The notes under the pieces: generated by a model
The model's database searches: none
What the model was told of the DNA's origin: nothing
The model's input: only the letters and a program-made list of their open reading frames with translations
In this document: positions 8,940 to 21,644 of the stretch, piece by piece
Layout of the letters: every line of letters begins with the position of its first letter
Numbering within the stretch: position 1 is the first letter of the stretch
Position numbers and translations under genes: made by a program
Assembly: GCA_031257015.1 (NCBI GenBank)
Contig: JAIRPK010000050.1
Location: 1-44,957, forward strand
Source: Tannerellaceae bacterium
GTDB lineage: Bacteria; Bacteroidota; Bacteroidia; Bacteroidales; Tannerellaceae
Reading direction: 5' to 3'
DNA length: 44,957 bases

Positions 8940-11900
8940 TTAGATATTCTTGCCAAGAGCGCCTTCAAGAGCCGAAGTGGGCAGATTTCGCCTTTTGGCA
9001 TAGTCGGCGAATTGTTTTTTGTCAATGTGCCCTATCATGAAATAAGAGGAGGAAGGGTGAGCAATATAAAAGCCGCAGACAGAGGAACGGGGGGACATGG
9101 CGCCTGTTGCGGTGAGACTGATACCGAGCTTCTGAAGGTTAAGGGCCTTGTTAAATTCATGATTTAGGAGTTGGTCGGGGATGGACGGGTATCCAATAGC
9201 GGGACGGATGCCTTGATAGCGGCCTTTCAGGAACGTCGGGATGTTTTCTTTCTCGTCGGGGGCATATCCCCAGAGGTCGCGACGAACAAGAGCGTGGAGA
9301 TATTCAGATCCGGCTTCAACCAGGCGGTCGTTAAGGCTTTGAAGGAGGAGAAGACTGTATTCATCGCCTTCTTTTTCGAGCAGGGCTTTGAAGGGAGTGG
9401 CTGGGATTTCGCTTTGGATGGCAAACAGGCCAATATAATCGCCTCCAAGGTTGATGGGACGGATATAGTCGGCGAGGCATTTGTATGTGTCTTCGCTTTT
9501 TTCGGCTTGCTGGCGAAGCATGGGGAAGGGAAGGTTATCGTCTCCAACGTAAATGGTGTCGTTTTCGCCATGCGCTGTATAGAAAGCGCAACCGGCAGTG
9601 CAGCCGCCCCAACCGTTTTCTTCCATTTTGGCAAGCATGGATTGGGCATCAGTGTGAAGATTGACTGCATCGTGGATGGTTTCACGATTACGTAGCGGCT
9701 CGACTTGCCATGTATTGAAGAACATGTGCCAATTGATGTAGGCAATGAGGCGCCGGAGTGGGATGTCTATAATATGTGTAACGTTGAGGTCTTTGGGGCG
9801 TATGGGAGTGTGAGGATTGTCAGTGAGGAATTGTTGAGGATGACTGCGGGCGTACTCCAGAGAGACTAGCTTTTTTGGTTGCTCTATTGTTTCACGACGT
9901 AAACGGTCGTACTCTTCTGAAACCTCGTTGGTGAAGACAGATGCCAGCTTGGGGTTAACGAGCTTGGCTGCTACGCTGGGAGCAAGGGAAGCGTCAGTAA
10001 CGTGAATAACGGAATGGCTGTATCGAGGGGCGATTTTGACGGCTGTGTGGAGTTTGGAGGTAGTGGCGCCGCCGACGAGGATAGGGATTGTCTGGCCGGC
10101 TTTCTCCATCTCCTCGGCTATATGAGCCATTTCTTCCAGAGACGGGGTGATCAGGCCGGAGAGGCAGAGGAAGTCAGGCTTTTCACGGACGACAGCGCGA
10201 AGGATTTCTTCTGCAGGAACCATTACGCCCAAATCTATCACTTCATAGTTGTTGCAGGCCAGGACGATGGAAACAATATTCTTGCCGATGTCGTGGACAT
10301 CGCCTTTGACGGTGGCAAAGACTGCTTTGCCTTGCTTGCTTTTGTGCCCCTTGCTGCGTTCTTTTTCAATGGCCGGCTGGAGGATACTGACGGCTTTCTT
10401 CATTGTTCGGGCGGTCTTCACTACTTGGGGGAGGAACATTTTTCCTTCGCCGAAGAGTTGACCGACGATGTTCATGCCGTTCATCAAAGGACCGTCGATG
10501 ATGTCCACTGCACGGGGATATTTATTGAGAGCTTCGGCCAGGTCGGCTTCGAGATATTCGATTATTCCTTTTTTTAATGAGTATTCGAGGCGGGATTTCA
10601 AGTCGGTGTTGCGCCATTCATCCATGTGAGCGACGGCGTCCTGAGTTTCCAGGATTGTGTTTTGGGCGTATGAGATAAGCTCCTCTGCTGCTTCTTTACG
10701 GCGGTAGAGGAGGACGTCTTCGAGAAGCGTGCGAAGCTTAGGCTCGATATCTTCGTATTGAACAGCTGTGCCGGGATTGACAATGCCCATGTCCATGCCT
10801 TGCCTAACAGCGTGGTAGAGAAATACAGCGTGCATGGCTTCTCTAAGTGGAGTGTTGCCACGGAAGGAGAAGGATAGGTTGCTTATTCCGCCGCTAACTT
10901 TGGCTCCGGGAAGGTTGGATTTGATCCAGCTGACGGCACGGATGAAGTCATAGGCGTAGCGGTTGTGTTCTTCCATGCCGGTGGCAATGGCCAGAATATT
11001 GGGATCGAAAATGATGTCGTGGGGATTGAAGTTCAGGCGTTCGATGAGTAGGTGGTAGGCGCGTTGGCATATTTCCTTCTTGCGCTCGAAGCTGTCAGCC
11101 TGACCGTTTTCGTCAAATGCCATGACTACGGCGGCGGCTCCCATTTGCTGAATGTGCCGGGCATGGTGCAGGAAAGTTTCTTCACCTTCTTTTAGGCTAA
11201 TGGAATTGACGATACATTTTCCCTGTACACATTTCAGTGCTTCTTCGATGACTGTCCAGTTGGATGAGTCTATCATGAATGGGACTTTTGCTATGTCGGG
11301 ATCGGAACTGGTAAAATTGAGGAATGTTGTCATTTCGCGGACGGCGTCCAACATTCCATCGTCCATATTGATGTCCAGCACTTGTGCTCCGTCTTCGACT
11401 TGACGATGAGCTATGGATGATGCTTCTTCGTATTTGCCTTCGCGAATAAGACGAAGGAACATGCGCGAGCCGGCTACGTTGCAGCGTTCGCCGATGTTCA
11501 CAAAATTGTTGCTGGGCTTCACTTCCAGACGTTCAAGACCGGAGAGCCAAAGGCTTTGGGCTGGCTCGACGGGTTTGTGGGGCTTGGCGTCTTTTACGAG
11601 AGCGGGATATTCGGATATGTGGGATGGTGTCGTGCCGCAGCAGCCGCCAATGATGTTGACGAGTCCTTTGTCAACGAATGTTTTTATTTGCTGTGCCATG
11701 CTTTGGGGCGTCTCTGTATATTGACCGAAACTGTCAGGAAGACCGGCGTTGGGATGGGCGCTGATATAAAAAGGGGCAGTTCTTGCCAATTCTTCTAACC
11801 AGGGGCGCATTTCATCTGCTCCGAAAGAGCAGTTAAGGCCGATGGAAACAATGTTGGAGTGCATAATAGAGGTTATGAAGGCAGCGAGCGTTTGTCCGGA

Positions 11901-12557
11901 GAATGTCCGTCCGCCGTTCGACAGAGTGAGGGAAAGCATGACTGGAAGTTGGGCATTGGCTTCAGCGGTCGCGGCTGAAGCAGCGGCAAGGGCGGCCTTA
12001 GCATTGAGTGTGTCGAAGACTGTCTCGATGAGAATAATGTCCGCGCCGCCTTCGACGAGGCCGGCTATTTGTTCTTTATATGCCGCGTATAGTTCGTCGT
12101 AGCTAACGGAACGGGAGGCAGGGTTATTCACGTCAGGACTCATTGATGCGGTTTTGTTTGTCGGGCCGACGGAACCAGCAACGTAAACTGGCTTGCCGCA
12201 GGTGTTAGTATATGCGTCGGCAATTTGACGGCAGAGTTTGGCGGCGGTAACATTCATTTCAGATACATATTCCGACATGCCGTAGTCGGACATGGAGATG
12301 GCGTTGGCGTTAAATGTATTAGTGGAGATGATGTCTGCGCCAGCTTCCAGATAGGATTTATGGATGTTGGCGATAATCTCCGGCTTGGTTATGACGAGCA
12401 GGTCGTTATTTCCTTTCTGGTCGATGCTGGCTGTGCTGAACCGCTTACCGCGATATTCTTCTTCCTTGAGGTTATGCTTTTGTATCAGTGAACCCATGCC
12501 TCCGTCGAGAACGAGGATGCGCTCATTTAATAAGTTTATGAATTTTGTTTTATCCAT
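8940..12557 (-). CDS. metH: Cobalamin-dependent methionine synthase
   Basis: This full-length 1205-residue protein moves a methyl group from methyltetrahydrofolate to homocysteine through cob(I)alamin. The four modules are intact. The homocysteine-binding barrel (1-320) has zinc Cys243 ([11 protein letters not shown]) and Cys306-Cys307 (IIGGCCGTT). The pterin-binding domain covers about 345-610 ([21 protein letters not shown]). The cap and cobalamin domain cover about 650-880, with axial His755 in GDVHDIGKN. The C-terminal reactivation domain contains [12 protein letters not shown]. It needs cobalamin, and I see no cobalamin riboswitch in the leader. Two sulfur-amino-acid enzymes at 18178-20689 would supply homocysteine, a thematic link rather than an operon. 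Confidence 0.98.
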   Translation of the reverse strand: MDKTKFINLLNERILVLDGGMGSLIQKHNLKEEEYRGKRFSTASIDQKGNNDLLVITKPEIIANIHKSYLEAGADIISTNTFNANAISMSDYGMSEYVSEMNVTAAKLCRQIADAYTNTCGKPVYVAGSVGPTNKTASMSPDVNNPASRSVSYDELYAAYKEQIAGLVEGGADIILIETVFDTLNAKAALAAASAATAEANAQLPVMLSLTLSNGGRTFSGQTLAAFITSIMHSNIVSIGLNCSFGADEMRPWLEELARTAPFYISAHPNAGLPDSFGQYTETPQSMAQQIKTFVDKGLVNIIGGCCGTTPSHISEYPALVKDAKPHKPVEPAQSLWLSGLERLEVKPSNNFVNIGERCNVAGSRMFLRLIREGKYEEASSIAHRQVEDGAQVLDINMDDGMLDAVREMTTFLNFTSSDPDIAKVPFMIDSSNWTVIEEALKCVQGKCIVNSISLKEGEETFLHHARHIQQMGAAAVVMAFDENGQADSFERKKEICQRAYHLLIERLNFNPHDIIFDPNILAIATGMEEHNRYAYDFIRAVSWIKSNLPGAKVSGGISNLSFSFRGNTPLREAMHAVFLYHAVRQGMDMGIVNPGTAVQYEDIEPKLRTLLEDVLLYRRKEAAEELISYAQNTILETQDAVAHMDEWRNTDLKSRLEYSLKKGIIEYLEADLAEALNKYPRAVDIIDGPLMNGMNIVGQLFGEGKMFLPQVVKTARTMKKAVSILQPAIEKERSKGHKSKQGKAVFATVKGDVHDIGKNIVSIVLACNNYEVIDLGVMVPAEEILRAVVREKPDFLCLSGLITPSLEEMAHIAEEMEKAGQTIPILVGGATTSKLHTAVKIAPRYSHSVIHVTDASLAPSVAAKLVNPKLASVFTNEVSEEYDRLRRETIEQPKKLVSLEYARSHPQQFLTDNPHTPIRPKDLNVTHIIDIPLRRLIAYINWHMFFNTWQVEPLRNRETIHDAVNLHTDAQSMLAKMEENGWGGCTAGCAFYTAHGENDTIYVGDDNLPFPMLRQQAEKSEDTYKCLADYIRPINLGGDYIGLFAIQSEIPATPFKALLEKEGDEYSLLLLQSLNDRLVEAGSEYLHALVRRDLWGYAPDEKENIPTFLKGRYQGIRPAIGYPSIPDQLLNHEFNKALNLQKLGISLTATGAMSPRSSVCGFYIAHPSSSYFMIGHIDKKQFADYAKRRNLPTSALEGALGKNI

Positions 12558-12623
12558 GTTTGCGTATTTATTTTATTAATGTAAAGCGGATGTTACATTT
12601 GAGTGTTTATTCTTTTTGCAGGG

Positions 12624-12631
12624 CAAATATA
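12624..12631 (-). promoter_or_regulatory. Promoter -7 box for metH
   Basis: The minus strand reads TATATTTG, a perfect TAnnTTTG. No clear -33 element is seen. The leader would be about 60 nt. Confidence 0.5.
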
Positions 12632-13059
12632 CGTTATTATTAATAAGCGTGGCTTCTGGAGCGCTTCCCATAACTGAAATGATAAATGCGGGCGAGAGAG
12701 TGATTGTAACTGCTTTTATTAACACAGTTTTTTGCCTACTCTTTTCAAAAATGCGATTTGTGCTTCTTCCTGGCTACCTTCCTTGACATGAATAATGTGT
12801 TTGCCATCCAAAACTCATTGCGATCATTTTGTAAACATGTTTCCTGGTTATGGCTAATTCATCTATCTTGTTGTAAACGGTATGTGTTATGTACAAAAGT
12901 ATTCAGTGGATTTTAGTTAGCTGTTTGCTGTAAGCGGGAAGAATCCTGTTAATAGAGTTGGACAGGTGAAACTGTTGCAACGATAAGGAATAATGAAAGA
13001 TTCAGATTTTTGCATAGTCCAGAAAAGCACAGACTACCTTATTACATACTTTCTTAAAA
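12632..13059. other. Gap between metH and dnaA with a possible gene remnant
   Basis: On the minus strand, 12719-12814 is an open stretch of 31 codons reading VLDGKHIIHVKEGSQEEAQI and ending KRVGKKLC before a stop. It is bounded upstream by a stop and has no ATG. Its composition looks coding, so it may be the tail of a decayed gene; I do not recognise the family. The rest of the gap shows no array and no convincing structure. Confidence 0.25.
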
Positions 13060-13100
13060 AAGAAAGGCGCCTCTTTTTGTATCTAGAGGCGCCTGTTCTT
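13060..13100 (-). terminator. Rho-independent terminator of dnaA
   Basis: A 9-bp stem (AGGCGCCTC at 13065-13073 pairing with GAGGCGCCT at 13086-13094) is followed on the minus strand by a T-rich tract. It sits just after the dnaA stop codon. Confidence 0.8.
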
Positions 13101-13118
13101 TATGGGGAGATATTTGAT

Positions 13119-14510
13119 TCATTTTTTCAGTCTTCGTTCTATTTCTTCTACCATGGTTCTGAAGGCGCGGTCAACCTCCATACGTTTTTTTACCACATTG
13201 ATGCCGTGCACGACGGTAGCATGGTCTTTGTTGCCAATCAATTTGCCAATGTAGGAGAGGGATTTATGTGTGTATTTATTGGAGAGATACATGGAGATTT
13301 GCCTGGCTTGTACGATTTCATGTTTCTTTTTCTTGCTATGGAATGTTTCGCTGTCGATATGGAAGTAGTTGCATACTGTGCTGTTGACGCCTTGTACGGA
13401 GATGTCTATATCAGCTCTTTGCTGCGATTGATTGAGGATTTGCAGGGCGAGAGCAGTGTTTATCTCACTATTGTTGAGCACGGCGCCGGCATGTAGAGAG
13501 ACGAGTACGCCTTCGAGTTCCCGAACGTTTTGAGTGACTTTATCAGCAATGAGTTCGATGACATCCTCCGGGATTTTCAGTCCGCTGGCTATGGCTTTTT
13601 TTCGCAGGATGGTTTTTCTAAGTTCTGGATCAGGTCTATGCAACTCGGCAGTCAATCCCCAGCGGAGGCGCGAGATCATTCGTTCTTCCATGCCTTGCAG
13701 GTCGGCAGGCGTTTTGTCGGAAGTGAGTACCAGTTGTTTGTTAAGTTGATGGAGGTGGTTGAAGATGTGGAAGAAAGCGCTCTGCGTTTTGTCCATGCCG
13801 ATGAGTTCCTGAATATCATCAAGGATAAGGACGTCGAGGCTTTGATAGAAGAACATGAAATCATTAGAAGTGTTTTTACGGGTTGCGTCAACGAATTGCT
13901 CGCGGAAAGTGTTGGCGGCTATGTATAGCACTTTAAGTTCCGGATGCAGTTCTTTTATTCGCAGTCCGATAGCGTGGCACAAGTGGGTTTTGCCAACGCC
14001 TGAAGGGCCGAAGATAAATAACGGGTTAAATGCAGTCTTCCCAGGGTTTTCGGCTACTTTTTCTCCGGCCATGCGAACCAGTCGATTGGTTGCACCTTCA
14101 AAGAAATTGTCGAAGGAATACTTGGGAATTAACTGTGAGCTGAGGTCTTGTGGCGCAGTTGCCTGAGCATAGGCCGCTGGAGCTTTGCCGGCATTTTTTG
14201 TAATGGCTGTTGGGGTCTGTTGCGAACCGGTCGGGTAGTCCACAGTGCCGCCTGTGGATTTATCGACCATTATTCGATAATTGAGAATGGCGTTCGTTCC
14301 GATTACGCGGTCTATCGTTAGCTTCAGCACGTTCGCATACTTGTCTTCCAGATATTCGTAGAAGAATTGGCTTGGCACCTGAATGGTGAACGTATTGCCT
14401 TTGTAAGACAGCGGGACAATTGGTTTGAACCATGTGTCAAATACCGCAGCCGGAACGATGTCTTGAATAACTGAGAGGCATTGCCCCCATAGAGTTTGAA
14501 AACTGTTCAT
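13119..14510 (-). CDS. dnaA: Chromosomal replication initiator protein DnaA
   Basis: DnaA binds DnaA boxes at the origin and opens it using ATP. I start at 14510 (MNSFQTLWGQCLSVIQDIVP), which matches the usual N-terminus; the longer frame from 14540 adds ten atypical residues. The 463-residue protein has domain I (1-85), a short linker, the AAA+ core with Walker A GPSGVGKTH at about 168-176 and Walker B VLILDD at 227-232, sensor motif TSDK, the NVRELEGVLVSL segment, and the domain IV helix-turn-helix YIGKLIGNKDHATVVHGI. It is a single-gene unit with its own terminator. I see no convincing cluster of DnaA boxes beside it. Confidence 0.98.
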   Translation of the reverse strand: MNSFQTLWGQCLSVIQDIVPAAVFDTWFKPIVPLSYKGNTFTIQVPSQFFYEYLEDKYANVLKLTIDRVIGTNAILNYRIMVDKSTGGTVDYPTGSQQTPTAITKNAGKAPAAYAQATAPQDLSSQLIPKYSFDNFFEGATNRLVRMAGEKVAENPGKTAFNPLFIFGPSGVGKTHLCHAIGLRIKELHPELKVLYIAANTFREQFVDATRKNTSNDFMFFYQSLDVLILDDIQELIGMDKTQSAFFHIFNHLHQLNKQLVLTSDKTPADLQGMEERMISRLRWGLTAELHRPDPELRKTILRKKAIASGLKIPEDVIELIADKVTQNVRELEGVLVSLHAGAVLNNSEINTALALQILNQSQQRADIDISVQGVNSTVCNYFHIDSETFHSKKKKHEIVQARQISMYLSNKYTHKSLSYIGKLIGNKDHATVVHGINVVKKRMEVDRAFRTMVEEIERRLKK

Positions 14511-14813
14511 AGATAATAATCGTTTTTGTTTATGTTGCAAAGGTCGGGTATCTTCTCCTCAAAAAAAATTGCTTCAAAGATTTGCAAAAGTCTTTACTGA
14601 ATCAATTATCTATTTTTTAGGATGTTAAGCTTTGATGTGGCAAAACGCCTTGAATAAAGGATTAGCAAAGGTTGGTCGAAGTTATCAGCAATAAAGCGTT
14701 TTTTTCATTGCTTATTATTAGGGAGTTAGCTGTCGCTGAAAAAAGTTATTAACAGGGGCTAATTTGTAATCAGTTTAAATATCGCTCCGAGCTTTCTCTT
14801 TTCTTGGATTTTA
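14511..14813. other. Region upstream of dnaA
   Basis: The minus strand reads GACCTTTG at 14538-14545, one base off the -7 consensus, and is the best dnaA promoter candidate. A single DnaA-box-like TTATTAACA lies near 14746. One weak box is not enough to call an origin. No array, RNA gene or open frame is supported here. Confidence 0.35.
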
Positions 14814-15701
14814 TCAAAAGAGAGAGAAATGGACATAGCGCTTGGGGTTTTCCTTGAGGTCTATAAGCAGCTTCGAGGCGTTGTCAATAGTGCCGTTGAG
14901 GTTGTTATACAGTTCCCTGTCGTTGAGGAGGAGGCCAAGGCTGTTCTCTTTGGAATTGAGATGGTCGGTTGTTTGTTTGATATTGGACAGCGTGGCATTG
15001 ATGCTGTTGATTGTTGTTTGCAGGTCGAGGCTTTTCAGATCGGCGCTGAGCTGGGAGAAGTTGGCTGACATGTTTTTGAAATCGGCCAGGACGACCGGTA
15101 TGTCTCGACTTAACAGAACGTTCAGTTGACGGCTGGAAGCATCAAGGTTGCGTGTTGTGCTCTCCAGGTTGGTGAGCGACTGTGAGAGGGCTGGATGATT
15201 GAGCAACGTTTGTATGCCGGTGAGAATCGAATCTATTTTGGGAATGAGGCTGACAAACGAGGGAAGAATATCGTTCGTTACAGAGCCGAGCATCCCTTCG
15301 CTCATGCGTCCTTCGAGAGTCTCTCCGGGCTTGAGATATTCGTCGGTCGTTCGGTTTAGATTGAGATGTAACTTGGCGCCGCCAAGGAGTTCTTTTTCTA
15401 TCACGGAATAGCTGTTGCGATTGATGCGAACTTTGTCGTCAAGGCTGATTTCCACCCGTATTTTGTTCGCTTCGCGATAGTCGTAGCTCATGCTGCGGAC
15501 GAGGCCTACCTTGAAGCCGTCAATGAAGACCGGACTGGAAATCGTTACGCCTTCCACGTTGTTGAAGAGGATATAATAGCTGTTGGCAGGCTGGAAGAGG
15601 TTTATGCCTTTGAGGTAATTTACACCTATATATAATAGGGCGATACCGATGATGGTCATGATGCCGATTTTGGCTTCTCTGGTGAATTTTCTCTTGTTCA
15701 T
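14814..15701 (-). CDS. MCE/MlaD-family membrane-anchored lipid-transport protein
   Basis: This 295-residue protein has a single N-terminal membrane segment (about 12-29, IGIMTIIGIALLYIGVNYL). An MCE/MlaD domain follows at about 40-117 (FNNVEGVTISSPVFIDGFKVG, RINRNSYSVIEKELLGGAKL). The long helical C-terminal part has many Leu/Ser/Asn heptads. MlaD proteins form periplasmic hexamers that carry phospholipids between membranes with an ABC partner. No permease or ATPase is adjacent. The start is one base after the stop of the amidase gene, so the two are co-transcribed. The Mla-type role is inferred from the family; the exact gene name is not certain. Confidence 0.9.
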   Translation of the reverse strand: MNKRKFTREAKIGIMTIIGIALLYIGVNYLKGINLFQPANSYYILFNNVEGVTISSPVFIDGFKVGLVRSMSYDYREANKIRVEISLDDKVRINRNSYSVIEKELLGGAKLHLNLNRTTDEYLKPGETLEGRMSEGMLGSVTNDILPSFVSLIPKIDSILTGIQTLLNHPALSQSLTNLESTTRNLDASSRQLNVLLSRDIPVVLADFKNMSANFSQLSADLKSLDLQTTINSINATLSNIKQTTDHLNSKENSLGLLLNDRELYNNLNGTIDNASKLLIDLKENPKRYVHFSLF

Positions 15702-15702
15702 G

Positions 15703-16809
15703 TTATTTGTCCTTTTTTGTTGTTGAAATACTGTTTGTTGTTATGAAAGAGACTATGAAGGCGTCCTTGAAATCACGGACTACTTTTTTGTGAAGTTCGT
15801 GGATGGTGTCATAGTCGGTCGAACGGCCATATAGATAGCGATAATATCCGTTGCTTTCGATTATTTCGATGTCCTTGTATCCTTTGAGCCGTTGCGAGCC
15901 GGGGGCGAATTTCTCCTTGGATGCGAGGATTTGGATTCTATATACCTTACTTGTGACGGCGGCCGCGGCCTTGCCCTGCTGTTTGGCGGGCTGGGAACGG
16001 ACGGGCTGGGAGCGGGTGATGATGCTGCGGTACTTGTCATGCTCGTGCTTGTAGGCGGCGAAGGCCTTGTAGAGGGCCAGGGCAAGTTCGTTCTGGCCGG
16101 CGGCTGATTTGAGGTATTTTTCTTCTTCGGCATTACTGAGGAAGCCTACTTCAATAAGAACGCTGGCCATTGACGCTCGACGGAGGACGAGAAAGCCGGC
16201 CTGCCGAACGTCGCGGTCGTTGCGGTTAATTTCCTTGAAGGCTTTTTGTGTTTCGGTTGCCATGCGGATGCTTTGTTCCAAGTGCTCACGGTTCCCCTGG
16301 GAAATCATTATGTATGATTCGGCGGAGTCGTTGAATCCCTCGTATTTCTGCCGGTAATCTTTTTCCAGTTGTATAACCGAGTTTTCGCGCTTGGCGACGT
16401 CAAGGCTTTCCTCCGAACTGGCAAGTCCCATGACGTAGATTTCGGTGCCTTTCGTCCGGCGGCTGCGAGAGCTTTTGCCGGGCATTGCGTTGGCATGAAT
16501 GGATATAAACAGGTTGGCCTTGTTGCGGTTGGCTATAACCGTGCGCTCGTCAAGGCCTATGAATACGTCATTCTTGCGTGTATAAACGACGTTTACATCG
16601 TCCATGTTCTTTGATATGAGGTTGCCGAATTTGAGAGCTATGGAGAGGTTGATTGTCTTTTCATCTACACCGGCTCCGAGCGCTCCGGGATCCTGCCCGC
16701 CGTGTCCGGCATCAATCACGATGGTAAACGTTTTATCTTTTGCGGACAACTGCACCGGCAGGGTGACAGTTGTTATTATTATTATTGTATGCAATAGAAT
16801 TGCTTTCAC
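15703..16809 (-). CDS. N-acetylmuramoyl-L-alanine amidase with C-terminal SPOR-like domain
   Basis: This exported zinc enzyme (368 residues) cleaves the bond between MurNAc and the stem peptide of peptidoglycan. A signal peptide covers about 1-23. The Amidase_3 zinc ligands and catalytic Glu are in place: His36 in DAGHGGQDPG, Glu50 in VDEKTIN, His105 in SIHANA, and Glu220 in VLIEVGFLSN. A low-complexity Arg/Gln/Ala linker (about 255-285) leads to a C-terminal SPOR-like segment (YRIQILASKEKF to about 350), which would target denuded glycan at division sites. It is first in an operon with the MCE protein. A strong promoter lies 25 bp upstream. Confidence 0.93.
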   Translation of the reverse strand: MKAILLHTIIIITTVTLPVQLSAKDKTFTIVIDAGHGGQDPGALGAGVDEKTINLSIALKFGNLISKNMDDVNVVYTRKNDVFIGLDERTVIANRNKANLFISIHANAMPGKSSRSRRTKGTEIYVMGLASSEESLDVAKRENSVIQLEKDYRQKYEGFNDSAESYIMISQGNREHLEQSIRMATETQKAFKEINRNDRDVRQAGFLVLRRASMASVLIEVGFLSNAEEEKYLKSAAGQNELALALYKAFAAYKHEHDKYRSIITRSQPVRSQPAKQQGKAAAAVTSKVYRIQILASKEKFAPGSQRLKGYKDIEIIESNGYYRYLYGRSTDYDTIHELHKKVVRDFKDAFIVSFITTNSISTTKKDK

Positions 16810-16833
16810 GTTGCTTAACTTATAATTTACTTA

Positions 16834-16862
16834 CAAAGGTAATATATTTAACTAAATGACAA
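16834..16862 (-). promoter_or_regulatory. Promoter of the amidase-MCE operon
   Basis: On the minus strand TACCTTTG (16834-16841) is a perfect -7 box, with TTG (16860-16862) 18 bp upstream as -33 element. Its position inside a 423-bp minus-strand open frame (16820-17242) argues that frame is not a gene. Confidence 0.7.
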
Positions 16863-19479
<2,617 letters not shown>

Positions 19480-19489
19480 AACTGTTTAT

Positions 19490-20689
19490 ATGAGTATTAA
19501 ATACGGAATATCCACGCGGGCCGTTCACGCAGGCGAACGGCCCGATCCGTTTACGCACGCTTCATCGCCGGACATAACCATGTCCACCACCTTCGCTGTG
19601 GATGCAGACACAGGCTTCTCCGTCGAAGGAATGGAGGAAGACGACGCATGGATATACACTCGCTGGGGGAATCCGACGATTCGTAAGCTGGAGGAAAAAC
19701 TTGCCGCGCTAGAGGAGGCTGAGACTGCCGTGGCGTTTGCCAGCGGGATGGGGGCTATTGTTGCTTTGCTGCTTCATGTGCTGAAGTCGGGCGACCATGC
19801 CGTTGTTAGTGATGTTGCCTATGCTGCTCTTTCCGAAATGACGAATGAGATGATTCCATCGCTTGGCATAGAGGTTACAAAGGTTGATACTTCCGATGTT
19901 GAAGCGGTGCGCAAAGCAATTCGCCGGAATACTCGCCTTATATATGTGGAAACTCCATGTAATCCCATACTGCGCCTGACGGACATATCCGTAATTGCCG
20001 GTCTTGCTCATGAGGCCGGAGCAAAGCTTGCTGTGGATTCGACATTTGCCACGCCCGTATCAACAAAGCCTTTGGAACTGGGCGCTGACTTTGTCATTCA
20101 TTCATTAACGAAATATCTTGGGGGACACGGCGACGCGCTTGGCGGAGCTATTCTCGGCTATAAGGCTGACCTTGTTCCGCTTCGCAAAAAAACTTCCATA
20201 CGTTTGGGCGGAACGATTAGTCCGTTTAATGCCTGGCTTGTAATGCGTGGCCTGGCTACTTTTCCGCTGCGAATGCGTGTTCACCAGGAGAATGCGCTCA
20301 AAATTGCGAACTGGCTTGAAGCTCATCCAAGAGTAGAAAATGTTATTTATCCAGGATTACCTTCGCACCCACAGTATGAACTTGCTTGCCGGCAGATGAA
20401 GAACTTCTCCGGAATACTTACTTTTCGCGTAAATGATGGAAAGGAACAGGCGCATCGCTTTGTGGAAAAGCTTCAGGTTATTCATTATGCTGTTTCTCTG
20501 GGCCACCATCGTTCGTTGCTCTTTTATCTGGACAGTGAAAGTCTTCAACAAACGTCATTCAGGTTTTCTACGCAGGCGCAAACTGATTCATGGAACAAGT
20601 ATGCCGGTCGTGGACTGTTCCGCTTGTCCGTCGGACTGGAGGATGCGGAGGATTTAATAGATGATCTTGAACGAGGACTGTCACTGTAA
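19490..20689 (+). CDS. Cys/Met-metabolism PLP enzyme, gamma-lyase/synthase-like
   Basis: This 399-residue paralogue of the preceding gene lies 10 bp downstream. The PLP lysine is Lys208 in HSLTKYLGGHGDALGG, and the cofactor Asp is in VDSTFATPV. SxTxFxV and YTRWGNPT near the N-terminus and RLSVGLEDAEDLIDDL at the end are family signatures. It could be methionine gamma-lyase, cystathionine gamma-lyase or a gamma-synthase. The segment after the active-site Tyr111 reads YAALSE, not the YGGT or YGCT seen in most members, so I do not assign a reaction. The context (metY, and metH nearby) points to sulfur amino acid turnover. Confidence 0.85.
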   Translation: MSIKYGISTRAVHAGERPDPFTHASSPDITMSTTFAVDADTGFSVEGMEEDDAWIYTRWGNPTIRKLEEKLAALEEAETAVAFASGMGAIVALLLHVLKSGDHAVVSDVAYAALSEMTNEMIPSLGIEVTKVDTSDVEAVRKAIRRNTRLIYVETPCNPILRLTDISVIAGLAHEAGAKLAVDSTFATPVSTKPLELGADFVIHSLTKYLGGHGDALGGAILGYKADLVPLRKKTSIRLGGTISPFNAWLVMRGLATFPLRMRVHQENALKIANWLEAHPRVENVIYPGLPSHPQYELACRQMKNFSGILTFRVNDGKEQAHRFVEKLQVIHYAVSLGHHRSLLFYLDSESLQQTSFRFSTQAQTDSWNKYAGRGLFRLSVGLEDAEDLIDDLERGLSL

Positions 20690-20819
20690 TTATTTACAAG
20701 GCCTCCGTCGCGCCACGGCGATTTTTGCATAAAAAATGTTGATGATAAGATTATACGGAAAAGCGAGCTTCCGCTAATTGTATTAGCCTATAATTCGTTT
20801 ATTGCTCGCTACAAATGAA

Positions 20820-20872
20820 CGCCGGCGTTTCTCTGATTCTTCAGCAGGAAACGCCGGCGCGATTGTTTTTTA
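20820..20872 (+). terminator. Strong terminator between convergent genes
   Basis: A perfect 12-bp GC-rich stem (CGCCGGCGTTTC at 20820-20831, GAAACGCCGGCG at 20848-20859) is followed by TTGTTTTTT. It closes the sulfur-enzyme pair and sits just before the tail of the YgjP-type gene. Confidence 0.88.
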
Positions 20873-20910
20873 TGCCTGTTGCAGGCGATGGCGAAACTAA
20901 ACTGTTTTTA

Positions 20911-21615
20911 TTACAGGTGGGTTGTATAGCGTTTAAGTTCTGCTCGCAGAGCGAAAGCGAGGTTGCCCGTCACTTTATCAAGCAGCGCCCAGAATTTTTC
21001 GCCATGATTAAGGTGGATGGTGTGGCATAATTCGTGGAGTATGACGTAATCGCGCAGGTGTTCCGGGGCTAGCATCAGATAACCGGACAGGCGTATCTCC
21101 TTGCGGATGTTGCAACTGCCCCAGCGGGAATGGGTCTTTGTGATAGTGACGGACGTGAATATGAATCCGTTCTTTTTGGCCAGCTCCTCGACACGGGTGG
21201 GGAGGCATTTGGTTGCCTTTACTCTCAGGGCTTCCCCTATTGCTTTCTTTAGAAATTCCTGCACTTTCCCGGATGTGAAGTTCGTATTAAGCGGGCAGGC
21301 AACGTTGAGTATGTTGCCGTCAGTCGTGGCACGAATTGCGTTTCGCTTTTCCTTGTATATGTTCAGATCTAAAATGTTGGCGATTGTCTTTGTGCTCTCG
21401 TCGATAATAGTTTGAGGTTTAACAGGGCGGGCAAGGAGTTGGGCGAGTTTCGCTCTATTATTCTCGATGATTTTGGCGATGCCGAGAGCGTTCCTTCCTG
21501 TGGGGATGACGGCGAGCAGTTTTCCTGCACTGACTTTGATGGAATAATGTTTCGCTCTTGCACTGTAACGGATGGGTATTGCTCCAAATTCACTGTCGTA
21601 ATATGTGTTTTCCAT
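20911..21615 (-). CDS. YgjP-type (DUF45) zinc metallopeptidase
   Basis: This 234-residue cytoplasmic protein has the HELCHTIHLNHG zinc motif at 194-205 (HExxH plus a third His). The family signature THSRWGSCN lies just upstream at about 161-169, and RDYVILHELCH is typical. YgjP proteins are predicted metal-dependent hydrolases, sometimes found next to type I restriction systems. Here the gene follows an acyl-CoA synthetase with a 29-bp gap and is probably co-transcribed with it. Substrate unknown. Confidence 0.88.
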   Translation of the reverse strand: MENTYYDSEFGAIPIRYSARAKHYSIKVSAGKLLAVIPTGRNALGIAKIIENNRAKLAQLLARPVKPQTIIDESTKTIANILDLNIYKEKRNAIRATTDGNILNVACPLNTNFTSGKVQEFLKKAIGEALRVKATKCLPTRVEELAKKNGFIFTSVTITKTHSRWGSCNIRKEIRLSGYLMLAPEHLRDYVILHELCHTIHLNHGEKFWALLDKVTGNLAFALRAELKRYTTHL

Positions 21616-21644
21616 ACGGATGAGAGACGGGAAAGGCGGGGGGA

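Noticed and set aside
9171..9745. Long open frames opposite or overlapping metH, dnaA, uvrA and the transporters
   Set aside because: They lie in other frames of clearly conserved genes and have no signatures of their own.
12558..12980. Cobalamin or SAM riboswitch upstream of metH
   Set aside because: The leader from the predicted promoter is only about 60 nt, and no cobalamin-box or SAM-box core sequence is present.
14511..14813. Replication origin next to dnaA
   Set aside because: Only one weak DnaA-box-like sequence was seen, with no cluster and no clear AT-rich unwinding repeats.
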